Shown: piece after piece, positions 17,736 through 26,614 of the stretch
Numbering within the stretch: the stretch's first letter is position 1
Layout of the letters: each line of letters starts with the position of its first letter
Assembly: GCF_002831665.1 (NCBI RefSeq)
Contig: NZ_CP025118.1
Span: forward strand, 744,001-808,000
Source of the DNA: Lacinutrix sp. Bg11-31
Lineage (GTDB): Bacteria; Bacteroidota; Bacteroidia; Flavobacteriales; Flavobacteriaceae
DNA: 64,000 bases
Reading direction: 5' to 3'
The notes under the pieces: generated by a model
Told to the model about the DNA's origin: nothing
What the model saw: the letters and a program-made list of their open reading frames with translations, nothing else
Databases searched by the model: none
Program-made: the position numbers and the translations under genes

Positions 17736-19484
17736 ATGAAGCACCCAAAAATACCACTCGCTCAAACCGTTATTCAGCTTTGTAAAGCTAAGAATATACA
17801 ACATATAGTATTATCTCCAGGTAGTAGAAATGCACCTTTAACAATAGGTTTTACTCACGATCCTTTTTTTAAATGTTATAGTATTGTAGACGAGCGTTGT
17901 GCTGCGTTTTTTGCTATGGGAATTGCACAGCAAATTCAAGAACCAGTGGCTGTTGTTTGTACGTCTGGTAGTGCGCTTTTAAATTATTATCCAGCTGTTG
18001 CAGAGGCTTATTATAGTAATATTCCTTTAGTGGTTTTGAGTGCAGATAGACCAAAATATTTAGTAGGTATTGGTGATGGACAAACTATAAATCAAGAAGA
18101 TGTTTATAAAAATCACATTTTGTATTCTGCTAATTTAAAGCAAGATTTAGATAAAGAAAATAAACTTAATAAAAACGAGTTGCCAATATTAAAAAGTATT
18201 GAGAACAAGTTAGAAAAGGATCTTGACTTGCAAAAAATAATACAGCAACATAATGAAGAACAGGTAAATAAGGCCATTAATATTTCGGTTTCACAAAAAG
18301 GACCTGTACATATTAATGTTCCGTTTAATGAGCCTTTGTATGATATGGTTGATGAACTAGTTGTGAATCCAGAGGTTATTCCGCTTGCGGAAAAAGATAT
18401 TGAAAATGAAGATTTAAGTGTCTTTTTAAACCTGTGGAATACTGCCAAGCGTAAATTAGTTTTAGTAGGTGTAAACCAACCAAATACTGTAGAGCAGGAA
18501 TACTTAAACCTTTTAGCCCAGGACGAAAGTGTTTTAGTACTTACCGAAACAACTTCTAATATGCATAACGAGCGTTTTATTCCTGGAATAGATAAATTAA
18601 TAGCTGCTTTAAATACTGAGGAACTAGAGCAATTAAAACCAGAAATACTTTTAACTTTTGGCGGGCTAGTTGTTTCTAAAAAAATTAAAAAATTCTTAAG
18701 AGATTGTAAATTAAAACAACATTGGCATATTGGAGAGCATCATGCTAATGATACATTTTTTGCATTAAATAAAGCATTTAAAATGCCAGTTAACACATTC
18801 TTTTCTCAATTTTTAGAGCAAACAAAGGCTGTACAAAGTGAATACAATAGTTTTTGGCTTACTGCTTTTAAAAGTAGAAGAGAAAAACATGAGATTTATT
18901 TAAAAACAATTCCTTTTAGCGATTTTAAAGTATTTGAATTACTATTAAAAAGCATACCAAACGATTCTAAATTACAAGTAGGTAACAGTTCTACAATTAG
19001 GTACACGCAACTCTTCGATTTAAAGAAATCTATAGAAGTTTTTTGCAATAGAGGAACTAGCGGAATTGATGGAAGTACAAGCACTGCTATTGGTGCTGCA
19101 TTAGCCTCTAAATTACAAACCACATTTATTACAGGAGATTTAAGTTTTCTTTACGATAGTAATGCGTTTTGGAATAATTATATACCCAACAACTTTAGAG
19201 TAATTGTTGTTAATAATGGAGGAGGAGGTATTTTTAGAATTTTACCAGGACATAAAAACACACCAAACTATGACACCTATTTTGAGACCAAGCACAATTT
19301 AACAGCAAAACAACTCTGTGCGATGTATGGTTTTAAATATAATACAGCTTCAAGTGAAACAGAATTAGTTTCGGTTTTAAACCATTTTTATGTTAAAGAT
19401 ACCAAACCTAAATTACTTGAAATTTTTACACCAAACGATTTGAATGATGAGACTCTTCTCAAGTATTTTAGTGCAATTAAGTAA
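17736..19484 (+). CDS. menD: SEPHCHC synthase (MenD)
   Basis: A ThDP-dependent enzyme of 582 residues that joins 2-oxoglutarate and isochorismate. The N-terminal part has LSPGSRNAPLTIGF and the ThDP-activating Glu in VDERCAAFFAMG. The C-terminal ThDP/Mg site is visible as TGDLSFLYDSNAFWNN and VNNGGGGIFRILPG, and NRGTSGIDGSTSTAIG is the diagnostic MenD loop. It is 39 bases after menF on the same strand. Confidence 0.97.
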   Translation: MKHPKIPLAQTVIQLCKAKNIQHIVLSPGSRNAPLTIGFTHDPFFKCYSIVDERCAAFFAMGIAQQIQEPVAVVCTSGSALLNYYPAVAEAYYSNIPLVVLSADRPKYLVGIGDGQTINQEDVYKNHILYSANLKQDLDKENKLNKNELPILKSIENKLEKDLDLQKIIQQHNEEQVNKAINISVSQKGPVHINVPFNEPLYDMVDELVVNPEVIPLAEKDIENEDLSVFLNLWNTAKRKLVLVGVNQPNTVEQEYLNLLAQDESVLVLTETTSNMHNERFIPGIDKLIAALNTEELEQLKPEILLTFGGLVVSKKIKKFLRDCKLKQHWHIGEHHANDTFFALNKAFKMPVNTFFSQFLEQTKAVQSEYNSFWLTAFKSRREKHEIYLKTIPFSDFKVFELLLKSIPNDSKLQVGNSSTIRYTQLFDLKKSIEVFCNRGTSGIDGSTSTAIGAALASKLQTTFITGDLSFLYDSNAFWNNYIPNNFRVIVVNNGGGGIFRILPGHKNTPNYDTYFETKHNLTAKQLCAMYGFKYNTASSETELVSVLNHFYVKDTKPKLLEIFTPNDLNDETLLKYFSAIK

Positions 19485-19603
19485 TTAGTCGATAAATTTT
19501 TCCGTTTATCGATATTGCGGTTATAATTTATTAAAGCAGTGATTTTATTGGTTTAAAAAAAACGTATATTTAAGGAGAATAAAAATAACTTAAAACTATA
19601 ATT

Positions 19604-19945
19604 ATGAGTAAAAGAGATGATCTAATAGCAAAATACGCGGCAGATTTAAAAGATAAGATAGGTGAAGCTCCAGACATGGATTTTTTAACTAAAGTAACAA
19701 TTGGTTGCGGACCATCTATTTACAATAAAGATGCGGCAACGGTTTCTGGTTCAGATGATAAAGAATTAGCTACAGTTAAAAATAATTTTTTAATTAAAAA
19801 ATTAGGCTTAGCAGATAGTGCAGACTTAGATAAAGCTATAGCTTCTGTAATTGAGAAATATGGTAAATCTAACAGAAATAAATACAGAGCAGTTGTTTAT
19901 TATTTATTAGCGAGACACTTTAAAAAAGAGTCTGTTTACAAATAG
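19604..19945 (+). CDS. DUF2853 family protein
   Basis: A 113-residue soluble helical protein matching the DUF2853 family from start to end: MSKRDDLIAKYAADL, DMDFLTKVTIGCGPSIYNKD and the final YRAVVYYLLARHF. No function is established for this family. It lies 119 bases after menD and has its own terminator, so it is probably a separate transcript within the menaquinone region. Confidence 0.85.
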   Translation: MSKRDDLIAKYAADLKDKIGEAPDMDFLTKVTIGCGPSIYNKDAATVSGSDDKELATVKNNFLIKKLGLADSADLDKAIASVIEKYGKSNRNKYRAVVYYLLARHFKKESVYK

Positions 19946-19967
19946 AATAATATTTTAAAACATATAT

Positions 19968-20002
19968 AAAGCGTTACAATCTAGGTTGTAACGCTTTTTT
20001 AT
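19968..20002 (+). terminator. Terminator of the DUF2853 gene
   Basis: AGCGTTACAA pairs perfectly with TTGTAACGCT around a TCTAGG loop, followed by TTTTTT. Confidence 0.9.
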
Positions 20003-20132
20003 TGCTCTGTATTTGTTTAAGATTCTTAGATATTTGTTATTATATCTTATTAATTTTTTTTCAGGACTATAAAATTACTCCCAAAATGAAAAAAACCTCA
20101 TTTTTGAGTATTAATATTAGTATTTTTGCCGC

Positions 20133-20963
20133 ATGATAAATATAGGAGAATATAATACTTTAGAAATACTTAGAGAAACCGAACCAGGTATGTTTCTAGG
20201 AGATACAGATGGTAACGAGGTTTTATTACCAAACCGTTATGTTGAAGACGTTTTTAAAGTTGGTGATGATGTAGAGGTATTTATATACTTAGATAACGAT
20301 GAACGTTTAGTTGCAGTAACAGATGAGCCACATATTACAAAAGGTGATTTTGCTGTTTTACGTTGTAATGCAGTAAACGATTATGGTGCTTTTCTTGATT
20401 GGGGAATGGTGAAAGAATTATTTTGCCCGTTTAAAGAGCAAGCCTTTCCAATGAAAAAAGGAGGTTGGTATTTAGTACATTGTTATTTAGACGAAAAAAG
20501 CGAAAGACTTGTAGCTACAAGTAAAACGAATAGGTTTCTAGATAATGAAGAACTAACAGTCGCTGAATTTGAAGAAGTAAATTTAATAGTGTCGCACCCA
20601 AGTGATTTTGGAATGAATGTTATTGTAAACAAACAACATACAGGATTAATTTATAAAGACAGTATCTTTCAAGAATTAAGTATTGGAGATCGTTTAAAAG
20701 GGATTATTAAAAAAATAAGACCAGGAAATAAATTAGATATAGCTTTAGGGCAAGTTGGTTTTAGAAACATAGAACCTAATGCAAAGAAGATTCTAGAAAT
20801 TCTTGAAGATAACTCTGGATATTTACCACTACACGACAAATCTTCACCAGAAGCAATTAAAGATACTTTAGAAATGAGTAAGAAGAACTTTAAAAAAGCG
20901 ATTGGTACACTTTATAAGCAGAAACAAATTACTATTGAAACAGACGGTATTCGTTTAGTTTAA
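20133..20963 (+). CDS. S1-type RNA-binding protein, CvfB family
   Basis: A 276-residue protein with the CvfB layout: tandem S1-like OB folds (NDYGAFLDWGMVKELFCPF, then DFGMNVIVNKQHTGLIYKD followed by a further S1 segment IGDRLKGIIKKIRPGNKLDI) and a C-terminal winged-helix (FKKAIGTLYKQKQITIE). CvfB proteins bind RNA and influence virulence or stress genes in Firmicutes; the role in Bacteroidota is unknown. The ATG lies only 4 bases after a TATTTTTG box, so the mRNA could be leaderless. Confidence 0.85.
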   Translation: MINIGEYNTLEILRETEPGMFLGDTDGNEVLLPNRYVEDVFKVGDDVEVFIYLDNDERLVAVTDEPHITKGDFAVLRCNAVNDYGAFLDWGMVKELFCPFKEQAFPMKKGGWYLVHCYLDEKSERLVATSKTNRFLDNEELTVAEFEEVNLIVSHPSDFGMNVIVNKQHTGLIYKDSIFQELSIGDRLKGIIKKIRPGNKLDIALGQVGFRNIEPNAKKILEILEDNSGYLPLHDKSSPEAIKDTLEMSKKNFKKAIGTLYKQKQITIETDGIRLV

Positions 20964-20994
20964 CTTCTAGTTTTTTAATTTTTAACAAAACAAT

Positions 20995-21032
20995 AAAGCT
21001 GCTATACTGCATAAGTAATAAAAGCAGCTTTC
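20995..21032 (+). terminator. Possible terminator after the CvfB gene
   Basis: AAAGCTGC pairs with GCAGCTTT over a loop of about 20 bases. The T run is short, so this is a weak call. Confidence 0.4.
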
Positions 21033-21194
21033 TACTAATTTTAGTTTAAGGAAAAATTGGTTGGTTATTATTTTTTATAGAAGTTTACTTTCTGAATAGA
21101 TAAAAATAAAAGACTCATCTATAAATAAACTATAGTGTTTTTGCTTATGTTAAAAAGAATAACTAGTTTTTAGTTTTCTCTCATTTGATAGATT

Positions 21195-21620
21195 TCATGC
21201 ACTAATAGAAAACGTATTAACTACTTTTTCTTTAGACCAAAATGAAGCTTCTTCTAAAGTATTTGCTATATAATATGGTTTTTTTATAAAATGCTGTTCT
21301 ATTTTAACGTTCATTTCATCGAAATGGTTGTTATATATAATTGAGCAGTATGATACAGCGTTTTCTAATTTTTCGCTATAGCTGGCTATGTCTAATGGTG
21401 AAATAGAATATTGGTTAATTCTATTAGTAATATGCCCAAAAGGTCTATTCTTAAAAAAAGAGTTTGTAATTTTTAAAAGCGTTTGTGTGTTATTTGTGTC
21501 TAAATGAATTCCTTCTTTAACTTCTGCAATTAGTAAATTCTTAAAGAAGTAGAAATCGCCAATTGTAAGATGGTGCGTTTCTATCACGCTTTTGTAGATA
21601 GGTGAGTTAATTGTTCTCAT
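21195..21620 (-). CDS. Hypothetical protein, possibly SpoIIAA/STAS-like
   Basis: A soluble protein of about 141 residues. A TTG six bases upstream could extend it, but ATG at 21620 is the natural start. The alternating strand-helix pattern (TIGDFYFFKNLLIAEVKEGI, and later EASFWSKEKVVN) resembles SpoIIAA-like STAS proteins of Flavobacteria. I cannot point to a conserved motif, so the family is tentative. It is transcribed against the menaquinone genes and flanked by non-coding stretches of more than 200 bases on both sides. Confidence 0.55.
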   Translation of the reverse strand: MRTINSPIYKSVIETHHLTIGDFYFFKNLLIAEVKEGIHLDTNNTQTLLKITNSFFKNRPFGHITNRINQYSISPLDIASYSEKLENAVSYCSIIYNNHFDEMNVKIEQHFIKKPYYIANTLEEASFWSKEKVVNTFSISA

Positions 21621-21915
21621 TAACAATGGTTTATGGTTTTATTAATAACGCCATAAAGATATTGTCAACTCGTCTATTTGCATTTTTTTATTGATTAATA
21701 AAATTAATTTATTACAAACGGTGTGTTTTTATCGATTAAAAACATTTTTTATTAAGTTTTTACCTACAAAAAATTAAATTTTGATGTTGTTAAGAAATAA
21801 ATTCTGATTAACTTTAATAAAAAAAGTTAGCGTAAGTTTTTAAAGAATAATTAAAAAATAAGGACTTCAATAATCAAAATTATGTATTTTTAAATTCTGA
21901 AAAATAAAAGATAAT

Positions 21916-22755
21916 ATGAGCGAGGTAAAATGGGTTAAAGTCAAGGATTTTGAAGATATTACCTATAATAAATGTAATGGAGTTGCTAGAATAGCATTTA
22001 ACAGACCAAACGTTAGAAACGCGTTTAGACCTAAAACAACAAAAGAACTTTACGATGCTTTTTATGATGCGCAAGAAGACACTTCTATTGGAGTTGTCTT
22101 ATTGTCTGCCGAAGGTCCATCGACTAAAGATGGTATCTATTCATTTTGTTCTGGAGGAGACCAGAAAGCTAGAGGTCATCAAGGATATGTAGGAGAAGAT
22201 GGTTACCACAGATTAAATATTTTAGAAGTACAGCGTTTAATTCGTTTTATGCCTAAAGCAGTTATTGCAGTTGTTCCAGGTTGGGCAGTTGGTGGTGGTC
22301 ACAGTTTACATGTGGTTTGCGATTTAACTTTAGCCAGTAAAGAACACGCTATTTTTAAGCAAACAGATGCAGACGTTACTAGTTTTGATGGTGGTTATGG
22401 ATCTGCATATTTAGCTAAAATGGTAGGACAAAAAAAGGCCAGAGAGATATTTTTTCTAGGGCGTAGTTACTCTGCTCAAGAAGCTTATGATATGGGAATG
22501 GTAAATGCCGTAATTCCTCATGAAGAATTGGAAGCTACAGCTTACCAATGGGCTCAAGAAATACTAGAAAAATCGCCAACGTCTATAAGAATGCTTAAAT
22601 TTGCAATGAATTTAACAGACGATGGTATGGTTGGACAACAAGTGTTTGCAGGTGAAGCAACACGTTTGGCATACATGACAGACGAAGCAAAAGAAGGTCG
22701 TGATGCCTTTTTAGAAAAAAGAAAACCTAACTTCCCAAAGCAGTGGATACCTTAA
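21916..22755 (+). CDS. menB: 1,4-dihydroxy-2-naphthoyl-CoA synthase
   Basis: Crotonase-fold MenB of 279 residues, closing the second ring of the naphthoquinone from OSB-CoA. Visible hallmarks are IAFNRPNVRNAFRPKT, the oxyanion-hole segment FCSGGDQKARG, AVVPGWAVGGGHSLHVVCDL and the MenB-specific DADVTSFDGGYGSAYLAK. The C-terminus GRDAFLEKRKPNF is also typical. menA follows after 9 bases, so the two are very likely one transcript. Confidence 0.98.
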   Translation: MSEVKWVKVKDFEDITYNKCNGVARIAFNRPNVRNAFRPKTTKELYDAFYDAQEDTSIGVVLLSAEGPSTKDGIYSFCSGGDQKARGHQGYVGEDGYHRLNILEVQRLIRFMPKAVIAVVPGWAVGGGHSLHVVCDLTLASKEHAIFKQTDADVTSFDGGYGSAYLAKMVGQKKAREIFFLGRSYSAQEAYDMGMVNAVIPHEELEATAYQWAQEILEKSPTSIRMLKFAMNLTDDGMVGQQVFAGEATRLAYMTDEAKEGRDAFLEKRKPNFPKQWIP

Positions 22756-22764
22756 CATAGTGTC

Positions 22765-23667
22765 ATGAAAAATATTTCAATATGGCTCTCTGCTATAAGA
22801 TTACGAACACTACCACTTTCTATTTCGGGAATTATTGTTGCAGGTTGTTTAGCAGAGTATAACGGTGTTTTTAATTGGCAAGTGTTCCTTTTAGCAATTG
22901 CAGCAACTATTAGTTATCAAGTGTTATCTAATTTGGCTAACGATTATGGTGATGCTGAAAAAGGAACAGATAACGAAGATAGAATAGGACCAGAGCGTGC
23001 CATCCAAAGTGGTAGTATTTCTCCAGACGAGATGCTTCATGCTATTAGAATGAATATTCTAATTTGTATTGGGCTAACTATTGGTTTAATCTATTCTGCT
23101 TTTGGGTCTAAACATTTATTGTTAGCGCTTCTGTTTTTTGGAATTGCAGCATTTGCTGTAAGATCTGCTATAAAATACACAATGGGAAACACAGCATATG
23201 GTTATAGAGGTTTAGGTGATGTTTATGTGTTTTTATTCTTTGGAATTATAAGTGTTGTAGGTTGTTATGTCTTGTTTGCAAAACAATTTGATCATGTAAC
23301 CGTTTTACCAGCTATTGCTCTTGGTTTACTTAGTGCAGGCGTTTTAAATCTCAATAATATGAGAGATATAGAGACCGATTTAAAAAGTAATAAAATAACA
23401 ACAGCAGTAAAATTAGGGAGAGAAAAGGCGAAAAATTATCATAATTTTTTAGTTATTGGAGCAATATTAACAACGTTTCTATTTGGGGTTTTATACTACG
23501 TTTCTCCATTTAATTTAATATTTTTTCTAGCTTATATACCTTTAATATTGCATTTAAAACGTGTAAATGCCATTACAAATTTGACAGATTTTGATCCTGA
23601 ATTAAAAAAACTAGCTTTATCTACAGTTCTTTTAGCTGTACTTTTAGGTATTGGACATTTGTTTTAA
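22765..23667 (+). CDS. menA: 1,4-dihydroxy-2-naphthoate octaprenyltransferase
   Basis: An integral membrane UbiA-family prenyltransferase of 300 residues with about eight or nine helices. The first Asp-rich, Mg-prenyl-diphosphate motif is NLANDYGDAEKGTD and the second is NNMRDIETDLKSNK, as in MenA. It attaches the isoprenoid tail to DHNA. Its last four bases overlap the convergent sterol desaturase-like gene. Confidence 0.96.
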   Translation: MKNISIWLSAIRLRTLPLSISGIIVAGCLAEYNGVFNWQVFLLAIAATISYQVLSNLANDYGDAEKGTDNEDRIGPERAIQSGSISPDEMLHAIRMNILICIGLTIGLIYSAFGSKHLLLALLFFGIAAFAVRSAIKYTMGNTAYGYRGLGDVYVFLFFGIISVVGCYVLFAKQFDHVTVLPAIALGLLSAGVLNLNNMRDIETDLKSNKITTAVKLGREKAKNYHNFLVIGAILTTFLFGVLYYVSPFNLIFFLAYIPLILHLKRVNAITNLTDFDPELKKLALSTVLLAVLLGIGHLF

Positions 23668-24551
23668 GACTTTTTTTTAAGCCATTCTTTTTTTAAATCG
23701 TTAGAATTAACACCACTACCATCATGTTTCCAACCTGGAGGTTTTATAAGATATTTTACTCGGTTAATAAAAGATACTTTTTTCTTAGACATGTCTTTTA
23801 ACATTGCTACCCATTCATGAAAGGCAATTTTAATAGGGTTATGTGTGTTTATATTTTCAATCAAGCCATATTTTACTTTTTCGGTATCTAGTTCAGCTTG
23901 AAAAGTGCCAAATAATCGATCCCAAATTATAAAGATTCCAGCATAATTTCTATCTAGATAAATAACATTACTTCCATGGTGAGCACGATGATGTGAAGGC
24001 GTGTTAAACACAGCCTCGATCCATTTTGGTAATTTATTTATGATTTCTGTATGTATCCAAAATTGATAAATTAAGCTAACAGACATTTGTAAAATAATCA
24101 TTCCAGGATGAAAACCTAATAGAGGTAAAACTAACCAAAAGATAAAAGTGTAAAATCCACCAGACCAAGTTTGTCTTAAAGCTGTACTTAAATTATATTT
24201 TTCTGAAGAATGATGCACCACATGCGAAGCCCAAAACAGTCTACATTCGTGAGATATTCTATGAAACCAATAATAGCAAAAATCGTCTGCAAAGAGTAAT
24301 AAAACAAAGCTCCACCAAGCCATTGGAATTGTAAATAGTCTAAAATTATTATAAATATATAAAAAGCAAAAAAGCACTATCACTTTACTAATAAAAGTGA
24401 GTAGAACATTACCAATTCCCATGGAAATTGAAGTTAATGCATCTTTATAATCATAGGTTTTATGCTGCTTGAAAACAACATAAACTTCTAAAAAAATTGA
24501 AGCCGCAAAAAACGGAATAGCAAATAAAATTAGATTTGGAAACGTACTCAT
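23664..24551 (-). CDS. Sterol desaturase / fatty acid hydroxylase family protein
   Basis: A 295-residue di-iron membrane oxygenase. The histidine clusters are HRISHE, HVVHHSSE and HRAHHG, the three-box arrangement of the fatty acid hydroxylase superfamily, set among about five membrane helices. The substrate in Bacteroidota is generally unknown; lipid or carotenoid hydroxylation is typical for the family. It is inserted, on the opposite strand, between menA and menC, overlapping the end of menA by four bases. Confidence 0.9.
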   Translation of the reverse strand: MSTFPNLILFAIPFFAASIFLEVYVVFKQHKTYDYKDALTSISMGIGNVLLTFISKVIVLFCFLYIYNNFRLFTIPMAWWSFVLLLFADDFCYYWFHRISHECRLFWASHVVHHSSEKYNLSTALRQTWSGGFYTFIFWLVLPLLGFHPGMIILQMSVSLIYQFWIHTEIINKLPKWIEAVFNTPSHHRAHHGSNVIYLDRNYAGIFIIWDRLFGTFQAELDTEKVKYGLIENINTHNPIKIAFHEWVAMLKDMSKKKVSFINRVKYLIKPPGWKHDGSGVNSNDLKKEWLKKKS

Positions 24552-24593
24552 TAGTTATGGAATAATTAAAACCAAGTTACAATTTTTTTTAAG

Positions 24594-24601
24594 TATTTTT
24601 G
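24594..24601 (+). promoter_or_regulatory. Putative -7 box of menC
   Basis: TATTTTTG fits TAnnTTTG and ends 9 bases before the preferred menC ATG at 24611. There is no convincing -33 TTG. Confidence 0.35.
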
Positions 24602-24610
24602 AAACTATTT

Positions 24611-25651
24611 ATGAAAGCAATCTACAAAAAACACATTCTTAATTTTAAACAACCAAGTGGTACATCTCGTGGTGTTTTAAAAACGAAAGAAACGTGGTTT
24701 ATTATTTTATCTTCGGAAGAAAAAAGCGGTGTTGGAGAATGTGGAATTCTTCGTGGTTTGTCTATAGATGATCGAGAAGATTACGAAGCACAACTTAAAT
24801 ACACTTGTGAGAATATAGAAAAAGGTTTGGCTATTCTTTTAGCTAAAAATATTGAGTTTCCTAGTATTCAAATAGGATTAGAAATGGCTTTTCTGTCTTT
24901 TGAAGCAGATAACAATTTCGAGTTATTTCCATCTAAATTTACTAAAGGAGAAGCATCAATTGCTATAAATGGCTTAATTTGGATGGGAACTGAAGCCTTT
25001 ATGAAACAGCAAATTCAAGATAAAATTGAAACAGGTTTTAAATGTATTAAATTAAAAATTGGAGCCATAGATTTTAAAACAGAATTAAATTTATTAAAAG
25101 GTATTAGAAGGCATTTCCGCGAAAGCGATATAGAACTACGTGTCGATGCTAATGGCGCATTTAGTCCAGATACTGCTTTAGAAAAACTGAAGCAATTAAG
25201 CGATTTTAATCTACATTCTATAGAGCAGCCAATTAGGCAACATCAATTTGAAGCTATGGCTAGTTTGTGCGAGAAATCACCATTGGCAATTGCTTTAGAC
25301 GAAGAATTAATAGGTGTTTTTTCAACAGAAAATAAAATTGAACTACTACAAACCATAAAACCGCAATACATAATATTAAAACCCAGTTTTATTGGTGGTT
25401 TTGCAGGAACAGATGAGTGGATTGCTTTAGCCAAAAAGCAAAATATTAATTGGTGGATTACAAGTGCTTTAGAAAGTAATATTGGACTAAGTGCTATTGC
25501 ACAATACACGTATTTAAAAAATAATAAAATGCCTCAAGGTTTAGGTACTGGAAGTTTGTTTACAAACAACTTTCAATCGCCTTTACAAGTAGAAAATGGT
25601 ACATTGCAGTACAATAATAATAATAATAATAATTGGAACTTTAATTTATAG
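24611..25651 (+). CDS. menC: o-succinylbenzoate synthase
   Basis: Enolase-superfamily MenC that dehydrates SHCHC to o-succinylbenzoate. The catalytic pieces are CIKLKIG (acid/base Lys), LRVDANGAF (metal Asp), SIEQPI (metal Glu), ALDEEL (metal Asp) and IILKPSFIGG (second Lys). I prefer ATG at 24611; an upstream TTG at 24599 would overlap the promoter-like box. The C-terminus ends with seven consecutive Asn residues encoded by seven AAT triplets, beyond the conserved barrel. CPBP and menE genes follow closely. Confidence 0.94.
   Translation: MKAIYKKHILNFKQPSGTSRGVLKTKETWFIILSSEEKSGVGECGILRGLSIDDREDYEAQLKYTCENIEKGLAILLAKNIEFPSIQIGLEMAFLSFEADNNFELFPSKFTKGEASIAINGLIWMGTEAFMKQQIQDKIETGFKCIKLKIGAIDFKTELNLLKGIRRHFRESDIELRVDANGAFSPDTALEKLKQLSDFNLHSIEQPIRQHQFEAMASLCEKSPLAIALDEELIGVFSTENKIELLQTIKPQYIILKPSFIGGFAGTDEWIALAKKQNINWWITSALESNIGLSAIAQYTYLKNNKMPQGLGTGSLFTNNFQSPLQVENGTLQYNNNNNNNWNFNL
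25613..25633 (+). repeat. (AAT)7 microsatellite in the 3' end of menC
   Basis: Seven perfect AAT triplets encode a poly-Asn run six residues before the menC stop. Gain or loss of triplets would keep the frame. Confidence 0.85.
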
Positions 25652-25654
25652 CAA

Positions 25655-26611
25655 ATGGATTTTATACAACAAGCATTTAAGATTAAGCATGAATTTTGGA
25701 GATACCTTATTGGTTCTGTAATAGTGATTATTGGAGCTGTTGTTGGGCAAATTCCTTTTACTGTGGCTGCCATTTTAAAAGCTGTAGAAAAAGGAGGTTC
25801 TGTTTTTTCAATGACAGAACAAGAATTAATGACTTCTTTAGAGCCTAACCTTAATCTGTTTTTAATGTTATTGTCTTTCGTTTTTGCTTTGGTTACTTTG
25901 TTTTTAGTTGTCAAGTACTTACATAAACAAACAATAATAGGATTAACAACAGCAAGAAAAAAAATAGATTGGAAACGTATTTGGTTTGCTTTTATCTTTT
26001 GGGGAATTATTTCTTCAGGTATGGTTTTACTAGATTACTATTTAACTCCAGAAAGTTATGTTTGGAACTTTGAGTTAAAACGTTTTTTAATTTTAGCTTT
26101 AATTGCAATTCTTCTTTTACCAATACAAACAAGTACAGAAGAGTATATTTTTAGAGGTTATTTAATGCAAGGTTTTGGGACATTGGCTAAAAATAGGTGG
26201 TTTCCTTTACTTATGACCTCTTTAATTTTTGGTGGAATGCACTTTTTTAATCCAGAAGTAGATAAGTTGGGAACCTTAGTAATGGTCTACTACATTGGTA
26301 CTGGATTGTTTTTGGGTATTATAACACTTATGGACGAAGGTATAGAATTAGCATTAGGTTTTCATGCAGCAAATAATTTATTTGGAGCATTGTTAGTTTC
26401 AGCAGATTGGACCGTTTTACAAACACATTCTGTTTTTAAAGATATTTCAGAACCAGGCGTTGGATTTAACGATATTGTTTTGCCTGTATTTGTAATCTTT
26501 CCAATTATCATTTTCATCTTTGCTAAAGTTTACAAGTGGACTAACTGGAAAGAAAAACTTTTTGGAAAGGTTGTAGCGCCACAAAAAGAGAACTACAAAG
26601 TAATAGATTAG
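25655..26611 (+). CDS. CPBP-family intramembrane metalloprotease
   Basis: A 318-residue membrane protein with about eight helices and the CPBP (Abi/CAAX protease-like) motifs: EEYIFRGYLMQG around residue 161 (Glu-Glu and Arg), GGMHFFNPE, and FHAANNLFGA near the C-terminus. Family members cleave within membranes or protect against peptides; the substrate here is unknown. The start is 3 bases after the menC stop and the end is 3 bases before menE, so it is embedded in the menC-menE operon. Confidence 0.9.
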   Translation: MDFIQQAFKIKHEFWRYLIGSVIVIIGAVVGQIPFTVAAILKAVEKGGSVFSMTEQELMTSLEPNLNLFLMLLSFVFALVTLFLVVKYLHKQTIIGLTTARKKIDWKRIWFAFIFWGIISSGMVLLDYYLTPESYVWNFELKRFLILALIAILLLPIQTSTEEYIFRGYLMQGFGTLAKNRWFPLLMTSLIFGGMHFFNPEVDKLGTLVMVYYIGTGLFLGIITLMDEGIELALGFHAANNLFGALLVSADWTVLQTHSVFKDISEPGVGFNDIVLPVFVIFPIIIFIFAKVYKWTNWKEKLFGKVVAPQKENYKVID

Positions 26612-26614
26612 TAC

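Noticed and set aside
19488..19512. Hairpin TCGATAAA / TTTATCGA after menD as terminator
   Set aside because: Good stem but no following T run on either strand.
23660..23670. Four-base overlap of menA and the sterol desaturase-like gene
   Set aside because: Convergent stops sharing bases are common and need no explanation.
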